The notes under the pieces were generated by a model that saw nothing but the letters and a program-made list of their open reading frames with translations, was not told where the DNA came from and made no database searches. A DNA stretch of 41,113 nt from Bacteroidales bacterium (GTDB lineage Bacteria; Bacteroidota; Bacteroidia; Bacteroidales; UBA932), in NCBI GenBank assembly GCA_022508605.1, contig JAFLUX010000016.1, positions 1 through 41,113 on the forward strand. Direction: 5' to 3'. The position numbers were made by a program, and so were the translations under genes. Numbering within the stretch: the first letter of the stretch is position 1; the number at the start of each line of letters is the position of its first letter. Positions 41,027-41,113 of this stretch are shown here, piece after piece.

Positions 41027-41075
41027 TAAGAATCGTAAAAACTTTTGTTTCAGCCTGCATTATTTACGATTCTTA
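41027..41075. repeat. 13-bp perfect inverted repeat with arms shared with 22451
   Basis: TAAGAATCGTAAA (41027-41039) and its reverse complement TTTACGATTCTTA (41063-41075) flank 23 nt. The left arm is identical to 22451-22463. There is no T-run after either arm, so it is not a standard terminator. A partial TTTTACGAT follows at 41093. Confidence 0.65.
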
Positions 41076-41113
41076 AAGCCCCGTCCGGAAAATTTTACGA
41101 TGTTTGCCTCACG

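Noticed and set aside
41027..41075. Reading the 13-bp inverted repeat as an intrinsic terminator
   Set aside because: Neither side carries a T-run, the loop is 23 nt, and the arms are AT-rich, so it does not fit a rho-independent terminator.
1..41113. CRISPR arrays, complete insertion sequences, rRNA genes
   Set aside because: I saw no regularly spaced direct repeats, no intact transposase or integrase frame, and no rRNA sequence in the window.

Overview
The window reads as a chromosomal segment from a Bacteroidales-type bacterium (phylum Bacteroidota). The support is a SusC/SusD pair, BACON and GLUG surface lipoproteins, a C10 (streptopain-type) protease, many lipoprotein signals of the MKK...C type, TAnnTTTG -7 boxes with upstream TTTG in place of sigma70 promoters, and little use of Shine-Dalgarno sites. 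The genus cannot be fixed from sequence alone. Most of the window is GC-rich and densely coded. From about 39,150 to the right end it becomes visibly AT-rich and gene-poor, which suggests acquired or decaying DNA.

Layout. 1-96: 3' part of a tRNA-Gln and a terminator. 102-5126 (+): periplasmic cyclophilin lipoprotein, a 48-residue YEAP-type small peptide, a fimbrillin/GLUG surface lipoprotein and a secreted C10 cysteine protease. 5262-14769 (-): a six-gene surface-uptake operon, in transcription order a Tat-exported FAD oxidoreductase lipoprotein, SusC, a BACON lipoprotein, SusD, a metallo-beta-lactamase-fold lipoprotein, and a small lipoprotein that resembles an isolated TonB-receptor plug domain. 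It contains no recognisable glycoside hydrolase, so its substrate is unknown. 14830-21856 (+): mntP followed by the full histidine degradation route ftcD-hutU-hutH-hutI, tightly packed. 21881-25364 (+): an outer-membrane beta-barrel protein, an unknown lipoprotein and a ComM/YifB-type AAA ATPase. 25335-28900 (-): NrnA-like DHH phosphoesterase, FKBP-type isomerase lipoprotein and a MATE transporter. 28986-30687 (+): a membrane-anchored protein, a short DUF3822-like protein and rsmD. 30667-31763 (-): araD and tsaE. 31818-37616 (+): prfB, class I fumarase and a large AsmA-like protein, 3 nt apart. 37699-39144 (+): tRNA-Leu(UAG) followed within 13 nt by a secreted GH28 enzyme. 39145-41113: AT-rich region with a lipocalin-like lipoprotein behind a long structured leader, gene fragments and a 13-bp inverted repeat that also occurs at 22,451.

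The most unusual items are the orphan plug lipoprotein and its uptake operon, the small YEAP peptide ahead of the surface-protein/protease pair, a recurring -7-box-to-start spacing of 4-5 nt implying leaderless transcripts, the structured leader near 40,100-40,400, and a three-codon UGA-terminated reading frame overlapping the start of prfB (release factor 2).
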